DNA of 9,386 bases, taken from NCBI GenBank assembly GCA_001438985.1, contig LIAZ01000037.1, forward strand, positions 1 to 9,386, read 5' to 3'. Each line of letters opens with the position of its first letter. Position 1 is the first letter of the stretch. This DNA comes from Acidimicrobium sp. BACL17 MAG-120823-bin42 (GTDB taxonomy: Bacteria > Actinomycetota > Acidimicrobiia > Acidimicrobiales > Ilumatobacteraceae). The notes beneath the pieces are model-generated. The model did no database searches. It saw only the letters and a list, made by a program, of their open reading frames with translations, and had not been told where the DNA came from. The translations under genes were made by a program, and so were the position numbers. This document shows, piece by piece, positions 6,452-9,386 of the stretch.

Positions 6452-7326
6452 CACGACTGATCTTCAACCGTGGCCGAGAGCCACCAATGGCTTTTGTTCA
6501 CTCGATTCATCGGTTTCACCATCACTCCTGACGTGCGCACTGTTCGTATCTGTCTCGCTGAATGGTGCACGACAATATTCGTTAAGCGTTTTCCTTGTGG
6601 CCCATACTGTGCAACATAGGCAAGCACGTGATCAGGGCTGAGTCGATTTGCTTGCCATCCCAGGCGCGTTGACCATCGTGTTACAGCAAGACGCTTTCCG
6701 ATAATCGGAAGCAACCACAATTTGCGCATGGCAACCCCGAGTGGAAGCAACAATGCATCGGCAGGAACCCATGTGCGATAGTTCAGCAACACGGTTCCAC
6801 CGCTTCGGGTTACACGCATTGCCTCGGTCGTCAGGGAAAGGGCATCGGTTCTTTCGCAGTGTTGCAAAGTGATGTACGAAAATGCAATATCGACACAACT
6901 GTCGGGTAGTTGCAGTGATCGACCGTCAACAACATGACACTTACGAAGTTTTGCGATGTCCCCATGACGGCCGACGGTTTCATGGCAACGCTCCAAAAAA
7001 GCTGCGTCGACATCAGCCGCAATCACGGAAAAGCACTGTTTTGTAAATGCCGAGGTCATTCGGCCGATTCCGCTACCAATTTCGAGCAGCGTCTTGTTCG
7101 CAAGCTCGTCTGGACCAAAACCAAACTGCTTCACATACCGACGTACTTCCGCATCTCCGGTTTGTACGAACTCGGCAAGTGTCAGATTTGAGCCAGTTTC
7201 GTTATTAAACACCCAACCCGTTTGCTGCACGACTTCATCGGCGTTGCTGCTCGCTTCGCTGCGATTGCCGGCACTTTCCCATGGAGTGAACTGGGTGCGC
7301 CAGGTTGATTTTGTGTCGTGTGCCAT
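6451..7326 (-). CDS. Class I SAM-dependent methyltransferase (Methyltransf_11-like), substrate unknown
   Basis: The 291-residue protein has a clear Rossmann methyltransferase core: motif I LLEIGSGIGRMT (80-91) for SAM binding, the acidic end of strand 2 in AADVD (103-107), DGRSLQLPDSCVD (134-146), SYITLQH (150-156) at the motif IV position, and TRSGGTVLLNYRTW (173-186). An N-terminal extension of about 75 residues precedes the core. A basic, partly hydrophobic segment (LLLPLGVAMRKLWLLPIIGKR, near 192-212) lies after it and might contact a membrane or nucleic acid; I see no certain transmembrane helix. The substrate is not recognisable. It starts 20 bases after lysC and its TGA overlaps the start of the PLP enzyme, so it is probably co-expressed with both, though a link to aspartate-family metabolism is unproven. 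No Shine-Dalgarno sequence precedes the ATG. Confidence 0.8.
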   Translation of the reverse strand: MAHDTKSTWRTQFTPWESAGNRSEASSNADEVVQQTGWVFNNETGSNLTLAEFVQTGDAEVRRYVKQFGFGPDELANKTLLEIGSGIGRMTSAFTKQCFSVIAADVDAAFLERCHETVGRHGDIAKLRKCHVVDGRSLQLPDSCVDIAFSYITLQHCERTDALSLTTEAMRVTRSGGTVLLNYRTWVPADALLLPLGVAMRKLWLLPIIGKRLAVTRWSTRLGWQANRLSPDHVLAYVAQYGPQGKRLTNIVVHHSARQIRTVRTSGVMVKPMNRVNKSHWWLSATVEDQS

Positions 7327-7346
7327 CGCACAGACAAACTTAGTTG

Positions 7347-8609
7347 CTACTTCCTGTCGGGAAGTGGAGCGGAATAATCTTCTCCGCTATCAAGATCGAA
7401 GGCAGTATGCAGCGCACGAACCGCTTTTTCCAACTCTGAACGATCTACCACAACCGAAATACGGATAGTGCTCGTTGAGATCATCTCAATATTGACTCCG
7501 TTATTGGCGAGTACACGGAACATTTTTGCAGCAATTCCAGGACTTGACTTCATTCCTGCACCAACAAGTGAGAGTTTTACGATGTTTTCGTCTTTGTTAA
7601 TTCCTGTTGCTCCAACTTCTTCACCAACTTTTTTCAGAATTGGTTCTGCAGTCTTGATATCCCCAACAGGCAAAGTGAATGAAATGTCAGTGGTTCCATC
7701 AATTGATGTGTTCTGAACAATCATGTCAACATTGACATTTGCTGCAGCAAGTGACTCAAACAACAATGCAGACACACCTGGGCGGTCCGGCACACCGAGC
7801 AAAGTCATCTTTGCCTCGCCAACATCGTGCACTACTCCGGAAATAATTGGCTCTTCCATCTTTCGTTTCCTCTCCTCGTCTACTCCACGTACCCACGTGC
7901 CTTCTTCCCACGTAAAACTTGACCGAACATGAATTGGCACATTGTGGTTACGTGCAAATTCAACCGAACGTAATGCAAGAACTTTGCTTCCTGCACCTGC
8001 CATTTCCAGCATTTCATCAAAACTCAACTCGGCGAGTTTGCGAGCCTGCGGAACAAGACGTGGGTCGGCACTAAACACACCCGTTACATCGGTGTAAATC
8101 TCGCATGCATCTGCCTTGAGCGCTGCCGCTAATGCAACTGCAGTGGTGTCGCTACCGCCTCGACCAAGCGTGGTGATTTCGCGTTCGGTGCTGACTCCCT
8201 GAAACCCTGCGACCACTGCAACTTTTCCTGCGGCTAATGCTTCGCGCACTCGATCACCCTTGATCTCAAGAATCTTTGCCTTTGTGTGCGATGTGTCAGT
8301 GATGATTCCCACTTGGCTACCCGTAAAGCTCATTGCATCGCAACCAACATCATGCAACGCCATACACAACAGCGACATCGAAATCCGCTCACCGGTAGTC
8401 AGCAACATGTCCATCTCTCGACCTTGCGGATTGCTTGCGACTTGACGCGCTAGTTCAACCAAATTGTCGGTTGCCTTGCCCATGGCAGAAACAACCGCAA
8501 CAACGTCAATTCCCTGAGCGCGCATGGTGGCAATGTGTTTTGCGACATTGCGCATCCGATCCGGGTCGGCTACTGATGTGCCACCATATTTTTGAACGAT
8601 CAATACCAC
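7347..8609 (-). CDS. lysC: Aspartokinase (aspartate kinase) with two C-terminal ACT domains
   Basis: LysC phosphorylates L-aspartate to 4-aspartyl phosphate, the committed step for lysine, threonine, methionine and isoleucine. The 420 residues hold an amino-acid kinase domain with KYGGTSV (7-13), TGERIS (72-77), TLGRGGSDTTA (147-157) and TDVTGVFSADPR (173-184), followed by two ACT domains (about 265-335 and 345-415). QNTSIDGTTDISFT (299-312) and VGAGMKSSPG (349-358) are conserved effector-binding regions, so feedback inhibition by lysine and/or threonine is expected. The start is GTG at 8607-8609, immediately before VLIVQKYGG. No upstream start is reasonable, because the divergent cyclophilin begins 43 bases away. 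That gap is too short for a lysine riboswitch. An internal ATG at Met251 with a strong ribosome site probably yields a separate regulatory subunit, as in alpha2-beta2 aspartokinases. Confidence 0.96.
   Translation of the reverse strand: MVLIVQKYGGTSVADPDRMRNVAKHIATMRAQGIDVVAVVSAMGKATDNLVELARQVASNPQGREMDMLLTTGERISMSLLCMALHDVGCDAMSFTGSQVGIITDTSHTKAKILEIKGDRVREALAAGKVAVVAGFQGVSTEREITTLGRGGSDTTAVALAAALKADACEIYTDVTGVFSADPRLVPQARKLAELSFDEMLEMAGAGSKVLALRSVEFARNHNVPIHVRSSFTWEEGTWVRGVDEERKRKMEEPIISGVVHDVGEAKMTLLGVPDRPGVSALLFESLAAANVNVDMIVQNTSIDGTTDISFTLPVGDIKTAEPILKKVGEEVGATGINKDENIVKLSLVGAGMKSSPGIAAKMFRVLANNGVNIEMISTSTIRISVVVDRSELEKAVRALHTAFDLDSGEDYSAPLPDRK
7869..7876 (-). promoter_or_regulatory. Internal ribosome-binding site for the LysC beta subunit
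   Basis: On the minus strand AGGAGAGG lies inside lysC, 9 bases before an in-frame ATG at 7857-7859 (Met251). Translation from there would give a 170-residue protein starting MEEPIISGVV and containing just the two ACT domains. Corynebacterium and Bacillus aspartokinases make their beta subunit from the equivalent internal start; the corynebacterial one also begins with MEE. This is the best Shine-Dalgarno match seen in the window, while most of the full-length genes lack one. Confidence 0.7.
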
Positions 8610-8618
8610 AGGCTCTTT

Positions 8619-8624
8619 ACGCTA
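8619..8624 (-). promoter_or_regulatory. Possible -10 box for lysC
   Basis: TAGCGT on the minus strand fits TANNNT and ends 9 bases before the GTG start of lysC, giving at most a very short leader. There is no clear -35 and just a weak AAAGAG purine run before the start codon. The whole 43-base divergent spacer must hold both this promoter and that of the cyclophilin gene. Confidence 0.28.
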
Positions 8625-8637
8625 CAAGGCGCGCGGG

Positions 8638-8643
8638 TAACCT
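8638..8643 (+). promoter_or_regulatory. Possible -10 box for the cyclophilin gene
   Basis: TAACCT fits TANNNT and ends 9 bases before the ATG at 8653. A TATAAA sequence (8645-8650) is also present but lies just 2 bases from the ATG, too close for a normal transcription start upstream of the codon. No Shine-Dalgarno sequence is visible. Confidence 0.28.
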
Positions 8644-8652
8644 GTATAAATC

Positions 8653-9386
8653 ATGGGAACAGACAAGCGAAACCGCAAAAAAGAAAACCGCCGCCAACGA
8701 CTTGACGACCTGGCAAAGCAACAGCACCGTCGCCGCACGCGCAAACGAATCACACGACTCGTCATCGTTATTGCATCCGTTGTTGGAGTCACCTTTATCA
8801 TCTGGGTCTCGCGAGGAGATGACGCTGTCACTTCCACCGACACCACTCCAAGCACGCAAGCCAGTCAAACAGCTGAGGGCGCTGCAATCACTGGCGAAAC
8901 CCCCTGTCCTGCCATTGATGGATCAAGCGAGCGAGCAGCATCATTTGAAAATGCCCCTCCAAATTGTCTAGAAGATGGCAAGACATACTCAGCAGTAGTC
9001 ACAACGAACAAGGGTGAGTTCACCATTGCCCTTGACTCGCAAAAGGCTCCCCTTGCTGTCAACAGCTTTGTCACACTTGCTCGATATCAATACTTTGATA
9101 ACACACAATGTCACCGAGCAATCCCTGAATTTGTTGTGCAGTGCGGTGACCCCACCGCAACGGGAAGCGGCGGGCCCGGTTACGCATTTGCCGATGAACT
9201 TCCCCAGCAGGGCGAATACACGATTGGTTCAATCGCAATGGCAAATTCAGGGCCAGACACCAACGGCAGTCAGTTTTTCATCATCACGGGTGAACAAGGT
9301 GCAACACTGCCGCCGAGTTACACACTGTTTGGACAAGTAACCGATGGTCTAGACACCACGGTTCCTGCCCTAAACGCTGCGGCCAA
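8653..9386 (+). CDS. Membrane-anchored cyclophilin-type peptidyl-prolyl isomerase (partial, 3' end outside window)
   Basis: The frame is open from ATG at 8653 to the window edge, giving 244 residues without a stop. The N-terminus is strongly basic (residues 5-35, rich in Lys and Arg), followed by one hydrophobic helix (about 36-53) and a Thr/Ser-rich linker (54-82). The orientation should place the catalytic domain outside the membrane. The cyclophilin domain starts near residue 112. CHRAIPEFVVQCGDP (153-167) contains Arg155, Phe160 and Gln163, equivalent to active-site residues Arg55, Phe60 and Gln63 of cyclophilin A. GSGGPGYAFADE (171-182), GSIAMANSGPDTNGSQFF (192-209) and YTLFGQV (223-229) follow. 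Four cysteines (85, 105, 153, 164) could form disulfides outside the cell. It probably speeds folding of exported proteins. It is divergent from lysC and not obviously related to it. Confidence 0.92.
   Translation, partial: MGTDKRNRKKENRRQRLDDLAKQQHRRRTRKRITRLVIVIASVVGVTFIIWVSRGDDAVTSTDTTPSTQASQTAEGAAITGETPCPAIDGSSERAASFENAPPNCLEDGKTYSAVVTTNKGEFTIALDSQKAPLAVNSFVTLARYQYFDNTQCHRAIPEFVVQCGDPTATGSGGPGYAFADELPQQGEYTIGSIAMANSGPDTNGSQFFIITGEQGATLPPSYTLFGQVTDGLDTTVPALNAAA

Noticed and set aside
8610..8652. Lysine riboswitch or attenuator before lysC
   Set aside because: Just 43 bases separate lysC from the divergent cyclophilin gene, far too short for a lysine riboswitch, and no leader-peptide frame is visible.
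8435..8971. 178-codon plus-strand frame spanning lysC, the divergent spacer and the cyclophilin start
   Set aside because: It overlaps both clear genes in other frames and its product resembles nothing known. The true cyclophilin frame runs from 8653 to the window edge.

Overview
The window is about 9.4 kb of ordinary, densely coded bacterial chromosome with roughly half G+C by eye. I see no mobile element, CRISPR array, RNA gene or phage gene, and no gene-free stretch longer than about 60 bases. The best guess for the source is a moderate-GC actinobacterium, possibly of the Acidimicrobiia kind. The reasons are an aspartokinase with the actinobacterial type of internal beta-subunit start, a membrane-anchored cyclophilin of actinobacterial appearance, a trimeric PNP resembling the mycobacterial enzyme, and several start codons with a TANNNT -10 box but no Shine-Dalgarno sequence. 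The phylum call is inference.

Left part (1-893): the end of a probable methyltransferase gene on the plus strand meets a biotin-transporter gene, bioY, on the minus strand. bioY is divergent from the next cluster across 60 bases.

Centre left (954-4457, plus strand): a nucleoside-salvage cluster. Purine nucleoside phosphorylase overlaps an MTA/SAH/adenosine-type deaminase by 4 bases (ATGA). Cytidine deaminase follows after 28 bases, then a phytanoyl-CoA dioxygenase-like protein after 6. The deaminase and phosphorylase make a coherent pair: deaminate 5'-methylthioadenosine or adenosine, then phosphorolyse the resulting 6-oxopurine nucleoside. The phosphorylase keeps the 6-oxopurine residues but has Gly where relatives have the His that contacts the ribose 5'-OH, which would suit a 5'-methylthio substrate.

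Centre right (4462-8609, minus strand): an aspartate-pathway cluster, read lysC, SAM methyltransferase, threonine-dehydratase-like PLP enzyme, asd. LysC and Asd catalyse the first two steps from aspartate to lysine, threonine, methionine and isoleucine. The two genes between them are closely coupled (stop and start overlap) and their role is not evident. lysC carries a strong internal Shine-Dalgarno sequence before Met251, as expected for a separately made regulatory beta subunit.

Right end (8653-9386, plus strand): a membrane-anchored cyclophilin, divergent from lysC by 43 bases and cut by the window edge.

Nothing here looks like a wholly new system. The most useful leads are the PNP substitution beside the deaminase, the unexplained methyltransferase and PLP enzyme inside the lysC-asd cluster, the dioxygenase attached to nucleoside salvage, and the recurring -10 boxes close to start codons.
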